Assembly: GCA_016703425.1 (NCBI GenBank)
Contig: JADJCA010000002.1
Location: forward strand, 744,001 to 808,000
Direction: 5' to 3'
Length of the DNA stretch: 64,000 nucleotides
Source: Myxococcales bacterium
GTDB taxonomy: Bacteria > Myxococcota_A > Polyangia > Polyangiales > Polyangiaceae
The notes beneath the pieces are model-generated. The model saw only the letters and a list, made by a program, of their open reading frames with translations. It did no database searches and had not been told where the DNA came from. Shown here one piece after another: positions 34,688 to 43,511 of the stretch; the first letter of the stretch is position 1, and the number at the start of each line of letters is the position of its first letter. Position numbers and translations under genes: made by a program.

Positions 34688-34900
34688 TCAGTAGCTCGAG
34701 ACGAAGACCTCTTTGAGCTCGACCTTGAGGAACGGCTGTGAGCCGGCGTCGCTCTTCTTCGTGCCCTTTGCGTCCTGCTGGGTCTCGAGCGTGGACTCCA
34801 TTTCGGGGACCGACGACTCCTCCTCGGCGACGTCCCCGGTGCACCCGGCGACGAAGGAGACGAGGACCGAGGCGACGAAGGCGATGTGCTTGGCGTTCAT
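34688..34900 (-). CDS. Small lipoprotein
   Basis: ATG 34900 (MNAKHIAFVASVLVSFVAGC, Cys20) has AAGGAAG at a suitable distance, deciding the start over an upstream Met. 70 residues, acidic then ending FLKVELKEVFVSSY. No family. It lies 135 bases downstream of the HEAT lipoprotein gene on the same strand. Confidence 0.6.
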   Translation of the reverse strand: MNAKHIAFVASVLVSFVAGCTGDVAEEESSVPEMESTLETQQDAKGTKKSDAGSQPFLKVELKEVFVSSY

Positions 34901-35035
34901 GAGGATCAGCTTCCTTTGCGTGTGACGTCCAAGGAGCACGGGCCATGCCAGGCGCGCTCCGCATGGATCCGCGAACTTGCCGACGGCGTGGGGCGCGCGC
35001 GCACAAGAGCGCGCACGGCCCGCGCACGCGGCACA

Positions 35036-36901
35036 TCAATCGCTCGTGGGCGGCGGTGCCTTTGCCAGGAGCGCCTCGAGCCTCACGCGCCCCTCTTTGG
35101 AGAGTGTCTGGCCTCGCACCGCGAGCGCGCGCGTCACGATCCGAAACACCTCGACCTTAACCTTGCGGCTCGGATCGGCGTCGAGGACGCGGTGGAGCGC
35201 TGTGGCGTGGCGCTCGACGATGCGGAAGCCCATCGCGTCGACGGCCCCCTGGCGCACGTTCTCGGACTCGTCGTTCGTAGCGGCGAGGTCGAGCATCGGG
35301 TCGGCCTCACCGAGCGGCAAGAACCTGAGCGCCTGCACCGCAGCCTCGCGCACCGACTCGTTTTCGCTGGTCAGCGCCTCCTTGGCTAGCGGGAGAACCT
35401 CGAGGCTGCCGCTGTTGCCGAGCGCGTGGAGGAACGCGACGCGCTCGTCGTCGTCTTTGGCGCCGCGGACGCCGTGAACGAGCTCACCCACAAGCGTCGC
35501 GTCGCCACCCAGCTCGCGCGCCACGTTGCCGAGGGCCAGCGCCGCGCTCGTACGCACGTCACGCGAGCCGTCGCCCATCGCCTGCACCAGCGCGTCGCGC
35601 GCCTCGGCGGCGTGAGGCCCCGCGAAGGCGAGCTGCGTGGCGGCTTGCGTACGCACCTCGACGGACAAGTCCTTTTGGTTCGCGATGGCACCGATGGCAC
35701 GGACCGCCTCCGGCGTCTTGGCGCTTGCGAGCGCCGACGTGAGAAGCTGCGCGTCTTTCACCGAAAGCTTGCCTGCGAGCGCGGCTGCGCTCTCCGCATC
35801 GGTCGGCGTGAGGCGAAAGCGCGCCGCCATCTTCTCGGCGAGCACGGCGCGCGGTGCGTCGCCGTCCGCGCCGCGCGCGTCGGCGAGCATGTCCGTGAGT
35901 GAGCGTTGTGCGACGAGGCGCTCGTCGGCGAGCCGCGCGGAGGCGCCATCGTCGCCGGTGCCGAAGGGCCCCACGAGCGTGAGCCCGCTCGCTTCGCGCT
36001 CGAAGCGGCCGGCAAGGGAACCCTCGAAGCGGGTCCCCGTGAGCTTCATGTCGAGCTCGAGCCGCGTTTGCGCCGTCGGCATGTCGTCGCCGAGCGAGGC
36101 GACCTTGTTCTCTTTCGAGGAGAGCGCCACGACCCAACCGCTAAGGTCGAGCTGGGCTGTCGTCTCGCCGTTCGTCTCGACGCGCGCGCTCTTGTCGGCG
36201 CTCTCCACGCCGCTCGCTGTGGCGACGCGCGTGTAGCGACCCTTGGTCTTCGTCAATTTTCCGTTCGGCGCCCGGGTGTACGAGGCCTGGTAGCTGCCGT
36301 GAATGTCGTCCTCGTCGGCGGCGTAGGTGGCGTCAGGCCGTGAAGCGATCTGCGCCTGCCCCACGACGCTGCGCACCATGTTTTGCGCCATCGACGACAG
36401 CCCGCGCGCGAAGGCGTAGCCCCGCACGCGGCCGTCGGCATCGGCCGACACGTAGAACGGCTTCTCGAGCTCCTTGGCGAGGGCGGCGGTGTCGGCGTCG
36501 TTCATGGCCACCTTCACGTCGACGAGCTCACCGAAGAGGCGATGTTGCTCTCCAACAGCGCCCACGTAGGCGAGACGGAGCTCCGCCGTCAGACCGAGCT
36601 TGACGGTGGCCGACTCGGGCCTCGCGCGATCCGTTGCTTTGGCGAGGAAGCCAAGCTCCTGGCTCATTTTGACGGCGTAGACATGAAGGAGCCCTGGCGC
36701 TTCCGCGCGACCGCGCACGGCGGGAGCGTCGTTGTGGACGAATGCCGTGGGCGCGGCGCTTCGCGCAGCTTCGTGCTCGCCAGCGGAGGACGAGAGCCCC
36801 CCGCCGTGGCATCCGCCGGTGATGGCGATGACCGAGCCGGACGCGATGGCGAGGGCCAAAGCGCCGAGGGTGAGCTTGCGCGAAAGAGCCAGGGTCTTCA
36901 T
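35036..36901 (-). CDS. HEAT-repeat lipoprotein with vitellogenin-like N-terminus
   Basis: 621 residues. The signal MKTLALSRKLTLGALALAIASG ends near a Cys (TGGC). Residues about 70-270 have the beta-rich pattern of the lipid-transfer/vitellogenin N-terminal domain. Residues 350-610 form HEAT repeats such as DARDALVQAMGDGSRDVRTSAALALGN and VREAAVQALRFLPLGEADP. This pairing of vitellogenin-like and HEAT parts recurs in myxobacteria and suggests lipid binding or an exported scaffold. It follows the gene at 36951-38150 by 49 bases, so they are probably one operon. Confidence 0.75.
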   Translation of the reverse strand: MKTLALSRKLTLGALALAIASGSVIAITGGCHGGGLSSSAGEHEAARSAAPTAFVHNDAPAVRGRAEAPGLLHVYAVKMSQELGFLAKATDRARPESATVKLGLTAELRLAYVGAVGEQHRLFGELVDVKVAMNDADTAALAKELEKPFYVSADADGRVRGYAFARGLSSMAQNMVRSVVGQAQIASRPDATYAADEDDIHGSYQASYTRAPNGKLTKTKGRYTRVATASGVESADKSARVETNGETTAQLDLSGWVVALSSKENKVASLGDDMPTAQTRLELDMKLTGTRFEGSLAGRFEREASGLTLVGPFGTGDDGASARLADERLVAQRSLTDMLADARGADGDAPRAVLAEKMAARFRLTPTDAESAAALAGKLSVKDAQLLTSALASAKTPEAVRAIGAIANQKDLSVEVRTQAATQLAFAGPHAAEARDALVQAMGDGSRDVRTSAALALGNVARELGGDATLVGELVHGVRGAKDDDERVAFLHALGNSGSLEVLPLAKEALTSENESVREAAVQALRFLPLGEADPMLDLAATNDESENVRQGAVDAMGFRIVERHATALHRVLDADPSRKVKVEVFRIVTRALAVRGQTLSKEGRVRLEALLAKAPPPTSD

Positions 36902-36950
36902 GAGATGCGTTCCTTGCAGTGACGAGTGCGTGTGCGAAGCGAGCCGCGCC

Positions 36951-38150
36951 TCAGAGGTCGGTGCACATCCAGGGCTTGGAGTTGCAGTAGATCGGCAACG
37001 GCGGCTCCTCGTCGCCGGGGGGCGGAGGCGGCGGCGCTGCGCAGTCGGCGCTGCAGTTCGTGTACGTCTCGCCCGACGCGCAGACTGCGTCGCCGCAAAC
37101 GGGACGCACGATGGGGTTCTGGCACGCGCGCATGTGAACGATGGGATAGGTGCCTTGGTAGAGCGGGCTCCAGCTCGCGAGGTTGAGCCTCCACGTCTTG
37201 CCCGGCACGTGCGCCCAGGCGTCGACGCGGCCCGAGAGCGACGTGAGCTGGAGGTCGGCGTCGAGCGAATAGGTGACGTTGTTCGGCGCGACGACGGCCG
37301 CCGCGCGAGCCGGCAGGCCGGCCTTGAGCAGCGAGAGTGTCCCGGTAACGCCCGCGCTGGCCAGGAACACGTCGATGCTCGCGCTGGCGACCGCGAGAAG
37401 TTCGGCGTTCGGGAGCGTGTCGACGGACAGCGTGCTGGTGGCGTATTGCGCGTTGTAGTTGATGCCGAGGTTGCCCTTCACGGCGCCCGTGAACTTGACG
37501 GGCAACGGGCCGAGCCAGATGGTCTTCGACGCCGAGAAGAGCGACGCGTTGGCGAGCGACTCGGTGCCCGAGAAATTGCCAGTGACGGACCTCGAACGAA
37601 CGTTCACGCCCATGAGGCGCACGTAGTAGCTCGAGGTGCCTTGGCTCCCCGTCATCGAGGCTTTGCCGCTGATGCGCGCGACCTCGTGGTCGGTGCCGAA
37701 GACCGTGACGTAGCCGCTGAGGAGCCCCTCACCGGTGAACGAGTCGCGCTCGTTGCCACGACCGGCGCGGCTCGAGAACGTCAGGCCCGCGGAATAGCCG
37801 GCGCCGAAGGTGCCGTTTCCGAATTCGTCTTGCTTCACGTAGGCGCGGTCCCAGTCGTAGGTCGCCTGGGCCACCGGGCAGTTGGCGCTGCTGATCGGCT
37901 GAGCGATGAGGACCGGCAGGGAGCCGAGGCCATAGGCCGCGTGCTTGAGCGTCGTCGTGTCGTAGCTGCCGAGGTCAACGACGGTGTCGGCGACAACCAC
38001 GGAGGTGTTGCCGGCGAGGGCGGCGCCCTTGGTCTGGGCGTGGGCAGTGCTCGGCGCGAAGCCGGCGGCGAGCCCGGCGGCGGCCACGACGAGGGGGGAG
38101 AGGTGAGCGGCGACCTTGCGGACGCCGGGGTGGAGGAGTGAGCGGTTCAT
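36951..38150 (-). CDS. Secreted protein, unknown, partner of the HEAT lipoprotein
   Basis: ATG 38150 gives a cleavable signal (LSPLVVAAAGLAAGFAPSTAHAQ). 399 residues of mostly beta structure (GSYDTTTLKHAAYGLGSLPV, YYVRLMGVNVRSRSVTGNF) end in a Cys-rich segment (CGDAVCASGETYTNCSADC), a Pro run and CNSKPWMCTDL. The CGDxxC..GE...C..DC segment resembles short Cys motifs in other myxobacterial exported proteins. It is upstream of the HEAT lipoprotein in the same direction. Function unknown. Confidence 0.65.
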   Translation of the reverse strand: MNRSLLHPGVRKVAAHLSPLVVAAAGLAAGFAPSTAHAQTKGAALAGNTSVVVADTVVDLGSYDTTTLKHAAYGLGSLPVLIAQPISSANCPVAQATYDWDRAYVKQDEFGNGTFGAGYSAGLTFSSRAGRGNERDSFTGEGLLSGYVTVFGTDHEVARISGKASMTGSQGTSSYYVRLMGVNVRSRSVTGNFSGTESLANASLFSASKTIWLGPLPVKFTGAVKGNLGINYNAQYATSTLSVDTLPNAELLAVASASIDVFLASAGVTGTLSLLKAGLPARAAAVVAPNNVTYSLDADLQLTSLSGRVDAWAHVPGKTWRLNLASWSPLYQGTYPIVHMRACQNPIVRPVCGDAVCASGETYTNCSADCAAPPPPPPGDEEPPLPIYCNSKPWMCTDL

Positions 38151-38305
38151 GCGGCCCCGTTCAGCAGGCCCCGTGCCGGCCACAGCGCGTCCGTTCTCCC
38201 ACCTTTCCAGCGGGGCGGCTGACGCGCGCGCGCGCGACCGCGCTGTGTGCGCTCGCCGCTTCGACGATCTGGCGAGGTCCGCGAGGTCTGGTAGCTTGGC
38301 CCGCG

Positions 38306-39721
38306 ATGCCGAACTCGGGCCACACGACCATCAAGGGGCCGACGCCGCGGCGTCGCGGCGAGGACGAAGAAGGCGAGGAGCTCCGCCTCGCGCTCGTCGT
38401 CATTTGGGCTGGCGAGGAGCCTTCTCGCCTGGGCGAAGCGCTTTTCCCGACAAGCGGCTCGGTCTTTGGGCGAGGCCCCGCCGACGACGACGGCGAGCCA
38501 CGGGTGGGCTTCGTTCGGCAGCGTCCGGAGAAGAACCTGAAGGGTGCGCCCTGCGACAACCCGTTCCTCTCAAGGCGGCACCTTCGCTTCGACGTGAGCC
38601 TCGACGCCATCGAGATCCAGTGCGTGGGACACCGGCCGCTTCGCTTCGCCGACGTCGAGGTGCAATCCGCGACGGTTCGCGAAGGCGACATCGTCGAGAT
38701 CACCGACCTCTACGCGTTCCTTTGCGTGCGGAGGCCTGCGTTTCTTGCGGCCGGCGGTGATGAACTGGCGCCCGTTACCTTCGGCGAAGCCGACGCCTAC
38801 GGCATCGTGGGCGAGAGCGCGCCCGCGTGGACCCTGCGAAACCAGGTCTCGTTTCTGGGCAAACGCAACGCCCACGTCCTCGTGACGGGCTCGAGCGGCA
38901 CCGGGAAGGAGCTTGTAGCCCAGGCCATTCATCGCCTCTCGTCACGCGCCAAGAAAGACATCGTCTCGCGCAACGCCGCGACCTTCCCGAGCGGTCTTAT
39001 CGACGCCGAGCTCTTCGGCAACCTCGCGAACTATCCCAACGTCGGCATGCCCGAGCGCCTCGGCCTCATCGGTCAGGCCGATGGCTCCACGCTCTTCTTG
39101 GACGAGATCGGGGAGCTGCCGAGCGAGATGCAGGCTCACCTGCTCCGCGTCCTAGACGGCGGCGAATACCAGCGGCTCGGCGACCCGAAGCGGCGCTTCG
39201 CGGACATCCGGCTCGTGGCGGCCACGAATCGAGCCCCCGAAGAGCTGAAGGAAGATCTCGCGGCGCGCCTCGCGCTGCGCGTCCAGGTGCCCGGCTTGGA
39301 CGACCGGCGCGAGGACATCGCCCTCTTGGCTCGCCACATCCTCAAGCGAACGGCGGCCCGAGACGCCGAATTTGCTCAGCGATTTTGCACAAATGGCGAG
39401 CCTCGAATCACCAGCGAGCTGGTCCGGGCCCTCACTCAGCACAGCTTCGCAACCCACGTGCGCGAGCTCGACGGCGTGCTAATGAGAGCCGCCGGCAGCA
39501 GCTCGAACCGGAAAGGTGGGGAGGAACTGGATCTCACGAAGGAAGTCCGCACCGTGTTGCGACCCGTCGCCCGGCCCGCCAACCGAGAGGTCGGGGCTGA
39601 CGAAATCCGGGCCGCCTTGGCCCGGCATGGCGGGGTAAAAGACAAGGCATGGCGAGACCTTGGCCTCGCGAGCCGGCACGCGCTTCACCGACTCATGAAG
39701 AAGCTCAACATCGACGACTGA
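38306..39721 (+). CDS. FHA-domain AAA+ regulator without a GAFTGA motif
   Basis: 471 residues from ATG 38306. Residues about 48-145 form an FHA domain (GSVFGRGP, DNPFLSRRHLRF) that should bind phospho-Thr peptides. The AAA+ domain has Walker A GSSGTGKE (195-202), Walker B STLFLDEIGE (261-270) and the VAATNRAPEEL sensor region, followed by a short HTH (DKAWRDLGLASRHALHRL). The loop that normally carries GAFTGA reads ELFGNLANYPNVGMPERLGLIG, so contact with sigma-54 is not supported. It diverges from the gene at 36951-38150. Kinase-controlled regulation is plausible given the Ser/Thr kinase at 40812. Confidence 0.85.
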   Translation: MPNSGHTTIKGPTPRRRGEDEEGEELRLALVVIWAGEEPSRLGEALFPTSGSVFGRGPADDDGEPRVGFVRQRPEKNLKGAPCDNPFLSRRHLRFDVSLDAIEIQCVGHRPLRFADVEVQSATVREGDIVEITDLYAFLCVRRPAFLAAGGDELAPVTFGEADAYGIVGESAPAWTLRNQVSFLGKRNAHVLVTGSSGTGKELVAQAIHRLSSRAKKDIVSRNAATFPSGLIDAELFGNLANYPNVGMPERLGLIGQADGSTLFLDEIGELPSEMQAHLLRVLDGGEYQRLGDPKRRFADIRLVAATNRAPEELKEDLAARLALRVQVPGLDDRREDIALLARHILKRTAARDAEFAQRFCTNGEPRITSELVRALTQHSFATHVRELDGVLMRAAGSSSNRKGGEELDLTKEVRTVLRPVARPANREVGADEIRAALARHGGVKDKAWRDLGLASRHALHRLMKKLNIDD

Positions 39722-39917
39722 AAGCTTGCGGCCAGCGTTTCCCCTACTTTCGTAGGCGGCGCGGCGGCGACGAACCGACTAGTCTCAAGCCGCTTCACAG
39801 CGCGCGCCCGCACGAAGCCTGTGCGCGCGCGCCTACGAACCAACGAACCCGCCCCAATTTTCGCCGTTCGACACGGCACGACCATTGCCGTATCAGGACA
39901 AGGGAGACCAAGAAGCC

Positions 39918-40337
39918 ATGACACTGCGCTCGCTACTCGTACTCGTTCCCGCCCTCGCCCTCGTGGGGCTCAGCGCCTGCGCTACCGAGACGGCGCCGGA
40001 CGACAACCTCGAGACCACCCAACAAGCCTTGTGCAACAGGGCCGATCCGACGGCGTGCCAAGGGGGCGATGGGCTCGGCGAAGTGAGCCAGGGCGAAGTC
40101 ACATCCTTTAGCTGCCCCTGCGGGACGGTGGCGCCCGGCGGCGGCTTCTATTCGATCGTCAATGGGCAGTGCAAGATCCTCTCGAAGGCGTGCTGCCCGA
40201 ACCCGAAGACGGGCGCCACGGTGAACTGCCCGCCCGGCTACATGATCAGCGTCTACAACCCGTGCCGCTTCAACGCGACGGCTCCGTACCAGCGCTGCAA
40301 CCAGTACGGCCAGTGCTGGTGCTCGGCATACCCGTGA
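39918..40337 (+). CDS. Small Cys-rich lipoprotein
   Basis: ATG 39918 starts MTLRSLLVLVPALALVGLSAC (Cys21). 139 residues with about 14 Cys (SCPCGTVAPGGGFY, CKILSKACCPNPKTG, CNQYGQCWCSAYP). Family unknown. The next lipoprotein gene starts 14 bases after its stop, so the two may be cotranscribed with the kinase gene at 40812. Confidence 0.65.
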   Translation: MTLRSLLVLVPALALVGLSACATETAPDDNLETTQQALCNRADPTACQGGDGLGEVSQGEVTSFSCPCGTVAPGGGFYSIVNGQCKILSKACCPNPKTGATVNCPPGYMISVYNPCRFNATAPYQRCNQYGQCWCSAYP

Positions 40338-40351
40338 CCGTCTGAGGCTTC

Positions 40352-40798
40352 GTGAGCGCATCTGTGCTTTTGAGGTGGGCCAGCGCTGCAATGGCGCTGG
40401 CCTTGCCATTGGTGCTCGCTGCGGCGTGCAGCAGCGACAAGACGGAGACCCCGGCGACGGCCGCGGCGGAAGCGGGCCCCGACGGAAGCGGTAGCGGCGA
40501 TGCGAGCGCGTCCCTCGACGCCGACGGCGCCGTGGCGTGCACCCTACCGGGGTCGTACGGGTCGCGGTCCTGCAACGCGTGCATGCAGTCTACATGTTGC
40601 GACGTCATTGGTGCTTGCGAGAGCGAGGCCACCTGCAAGCCGCTCCAGAAGTGCGTCGTCGATTGCCTCAACGTCCCCGACGCTGGCGGCTGCCGAACCG
40701 GGTGCCTCGCGCAGTACCCCGACGGCAAACCCACCTGGCTCAAGGTTGAAGCGTGCTGGTTCAACGACCCGCCCAAGTGCGGCGTCGCCTGCACGTAG
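40352..40798 (+). CDS. Cys-rich lipoprotein
   Basis: GTG 40352 gives MSASVLLRWASAAMALALPLVLAAAC, a lipoprotein signal, then an acidic linker and a compact Cys domain (SCNACMQSTCCDVIGAC, CKPLQKCVVDCLNVPDAGGC). 148 residues. The Cx2CMxxxCC spacing recurs in Cys-rich myxobacterial lipoproteins. It lies 13 bases before the kinase gene, likely the same transcript. Confidence 0.65.
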   Translation: MSASVLLRWASAAMALALPLVLAAACSSDKTETPATAAAEAGPDGSGSGDASASLDADGAVACTLPGSYGSRSCNACMQSTCCDVIGACESEATCKPLQKCVVDCLNVPDAGGCRTGCLAQYPDGKPTWLKVEACWFNDPPKCGVACT

Positions 40799-40811
40799 GA
40801 GCCTTTCCACC

Positions 40812-42353
40812 GTGGACCCGCTCAACGTGGCACCGGTGCTCCCGGGCGAGACGCTCGCGGGGAAATACCGCGTCGAGCGCGTGCTCGGCAAAGGCGGCAT
40901 GGGCATCGTGGTGGCGGCGCGCCACCTCGAGCTCGAACAGCGCGTCGCGATCAAGTTTCTGCTGGGGGAGCGCGCTGAATTCTCAACCGAGAGGTTCTTG
41001 CGCGAGGCCCGCGCCGCCGCCCAAGTCAAGAGCGAGCACGTCTGCCGCGTCCACGACGTCGCGCGCCTCGAGAGCGGCGAGCCCTACATCGTCATGGAGT
41101 ACCTCGAGGGCACGGACCTCGCGCAGAAGCTGAAGCGGGAGGGCCCCCTCTCAGTTTCAACGGCCGCGACGTGTGTCATCGAAGCGTGCGCGGCGCTGTC
41201 GGAGGCGCATGCACAACGCATCGTTCATCGCGATCTGAAGCCGGCGAACCTGTTCCTCGCAGAGCGGGCCAACGGCACGACGTGCATCAAGGTGCTCGAC
41301 TTCGGCATCTCGAAGCTACCGGATCTGAACGACATGACCGCGACGTCCACGATGATGGGCTCGCCGCTCTACATGTCGCCGGAGCAGATCGCCTCCTCGC
41401 GAGACGTCGATGCGCGCGCCGACATCTGGAGCCTTGGCGTCATTCTGCATGAGCTCGTCTCGGGCGAGCCGCCCTTCGCCGCCGACACCATGATTCAGTT
41501 GAGCGTGAAGGTTCGCGAGGAGCCCGCGCCGTCGCTGAGCGCGAGCGTCAAGGGCATCAGCCCCGAGTTCGACGCGGTCGTGGCCAAGTGCCTCGCCAAG
41601 AAGCCGACCGATCGCTACGAGAGCGCCGCGGAGCTCGCCGGAGCCCTCGCGCCCTTCGCAGGCGAAGACGGCGCGCACCTGGCAGCGCGCCTCATGCGCA
41701 TGCACGCCGCCGACCCGGCGCTCCGTCCGACCAAACACGGCCAGACACCTCCCGCGAGCGTGCGCTCCGGCGAGGTTCGCGATGAGCCCCCGGCGAGCCG
41801 CGAAGGCGCAGCCCTTGGGGTGACACCGGTCTCGGCGCCCCTTGCGGGGCAGGTCACCTTTGCGCCGCTCAACACCACGGCCGCGCGAGTGGCCAAAGGG
41901 AAGAGCACTAGCCGCTGGCTCCTAGCCCTTGCGGCGTCGGCGCTCGCGGGCGCCGCGCTCTTCGCCGTTCGCGGCCGGACGGGTGACGGCGATGCGCCTA
42001 CGTCGGCGACCGCATCGACGGCGAGCGCCACGCTCAGTCCATCCACGACCACGATGACGCCGGAGGCTCCGTCCGTTGCCCCGCCCGCGAGCGCGTCGCC
42101 CAAGGACGCCCCCCGCACCACCACGAGCGCTAGCGCGCCGAACACAGTCCTGCCACGTGAGGCGACGCGTCCTCCGCCGCGCGCGCTCGCCGCAAGAGCA
42201 GCGGCCCCGTCGACGGCGTCCGCACCAACAGCGGAGGCACCTTCAGCGCCGACAGCGGGGGCCACGGCCACGACACCGACGGCGACGCAGCCCGCGACGC
42301 CCGAGACGACAGGACGGCGCAAGCGGCCGCTCGACCGAAGCGATCCGTTTTGA
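40812..42353 (+). CDS. Eukaryotic-type Ser/Thr protein kinase
   Basis: 513 residues from GTG 40812. The kinase domain spans about residues 18-285: glycine loop GKGGMG (26-31), VAIKFL with Lys48, HRDLKPAN (Asp141), DFGISK (163-168), SPLYMSPEQ. One membrane segment near residue 375 (WLLALAASALAGAALFAV) precedes a 120-residue Ala/Pro/Ser/Thr-rich outer tail. The catalytic residues are intact. Its stop directly abuts the stop of the convergent four-gene operon. The phospho-Thr-reading FHA regulator at 38306 lies 1 kb away. Confidence 0.92.
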   Translation: MDPLNVAPVLPGETLAGKYRVERVLGKGGMGIVVAARHLELEQRVAIKFLLGERAEFSTERFLREARAAAQVKSEHVCRVHDVARLESGEPYIVMEYLEGTDLAQKLKREGPLSVSTAATCVIEACAALSEAHAQRIVHRDLKPANLFLAERANGTTCIKVLDFGISKLPDLNDMTATSTMMGSPLYMSPEQIASSRDVDARADIWSLGVILHELVSGEPPFAADTMIQLSVKVREEPAPSLSASVKGISPEFDAVVAKCLAKKPTDRYESAAELAGALAPFAGEDGAHLAARLMRMHAADPALRPTKHGQTPPASVRSGEVRDEPPASREGAALGVTPVSAPLAGQVTFAPLNTTAARVAKGKSTSRWLLALAASALAGAALFAVRGRTGDGDAPTSATASTASATLSPSTTTMTPEAPSVAPPASASPKDAPRTTTSASAPNTVLPREATRPPPRALAARAAAPSTASAPTAEAPSAPTAGATATTPTATQPATPETTGRRKRPLDRSDPF

Positions 42354-43511
42354 CTACGAGGAGCCGCGACGGCGACGCCGCGCACCAAGCGCGAGCGCGA
42401 CCGCCGTCGCGAAACCCGAAGCGCTTGCGCGGCCCGCCGTGGCGAAGGGCGAGGCGAGCGCACATCCATCAGACACCGGGGCGTCGGCCGCCAGGGCGAG
42501 ACACAAGCCATTTTCGCAGCGACGCCCGCTCGCACAAGCGCGCTCGGCCGAGCACTTCGCGACGCAAGTCCACGAGCGACGGCCATCGAGCGAAGCGCAC
42601 TCGGCTGTTGGCCCGCATGCCGACGCGTCACGACAGAACGCGCCTTCGCCGGCCGCCGTTGGAAAGAGCGACGACGCCCATGATGGCGGCACCGCTTGGC
42701 TCTTCTGCGCCGCATCGAGCACGGTCTTGGCGATGAGCCACGACCACACGTCCGTTCGTTCGAAGACGCCTTCGGCGCACGTTTGCTCGAGGTTGCCGCG
42801 CGAGAGGACGCCAAAGACGAGTTGCCGCTCAGCGAGCGTCCACGCGCCCGCGCCGGAGTCGCCGCTGCAGGGCCCGCTACCGGCCGTGAACTCGAGCGCG
42901 TCGATGACGCTGAGGTCCGACCCGCACGCGTAGCCGGCCTCGCCGGGTACACACTTCACGGGAATGTCGGCTCTTACGCGGCGCGTCCCGTTCTGATTTC
43001 CCGCGGCATCGACGGCGCCGAATCCGCTCAAGCCAAGCACGCGCTGTTTGGCGACCTCGTGAAACGTCTCGACGCTCGTGGCGATGCGTGCAGGCGTCGC
43101 CTCCGCTTCGCCGACCGACGTCTCGAGAACGAGCAGCGCGACGTCGTTGCCGCACGCCTTGGTCGGTTCAGGGACAACGACGCGTTCGACCTTGTGCCAG
43201 CCTGATCCGGGCAGAACCCAAGGCGTGGTTCCAACCCATAGCTGGCCGCTCGGGGGCCCAAAGTCGACGTCGCAGTTGCCCAGGGCCGGTGGCGCGGGCC
43301 CCACGCAGTGGCGCACGGTGAGCACGACGTCGGGGCTGACGAGCGTGCCCGAGCAGCGCATCTCCGGCGAACTCGGTCCACCGGCGACGACGGAAACGGC
43401 GAAGGTCGTGGTGCGGTCGAGCGCGCCACCTTCGACGGCGCGCGCTGGCGACGACAGCAGCAGAGCCACAGCGAGAGCGGGCGCTCTCAAGACACCGCAT
43501 CTCAGTCGCAC
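42354..43511 (-). CDS. Trypsin-like serine protease with MYXO-CTERM tail
   Basis: 385 residues from GTG 43511. Signal PALAVALLLSSPARA. The S1 protease triad is intact: His68 (TVRHC), Asp123 (NDVALL), Ser219 (CSGDSGAG). A Cys-rich segment follows, then a tail with Cys (SDGCALASPF), a hydrophobic stretch (FATAVALALGA) and RRRRR, the layout of MYXO-CTERM sorting signals that lead to surface anchoring. It overlaps the upstream solute-binding gene by 10 bases, as last gene of the operon 46775-42354. Confidence 0.85.
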   Translation of the reverse strand: MRLRCGVLRAPALAVALLLSSPARAVEGGALDRTTTFAVSVVAGGPSSPEMRCSGTLVSPDVVLTVRHCVGPAPPALGNCDVDFGPPSGQLWVGTTPWVLPGSGWHKVERVVVPEPTKACGNDVALLVLETSVGEAEATPARIATSVETFHEVAKQRVLGLSGFGAVDAAGNQNGTRRVRADIPVKCVPGEAGYACGSDLSVIDALEFTAGSGPCSGDSGAGAWTLAERQLVFGVLSRGNLEQTCAEGVFERTDVWSWLIAKTVLDAAQKSQAVPPSWASSLFPTAAGEGAFCRDASACGPTAECASLDGRRSWTCVAKCSAERACASGRRCENGLCLALAADAPVSDGCALASPFATAGRASASGFATAVALALGARRRRRGSS

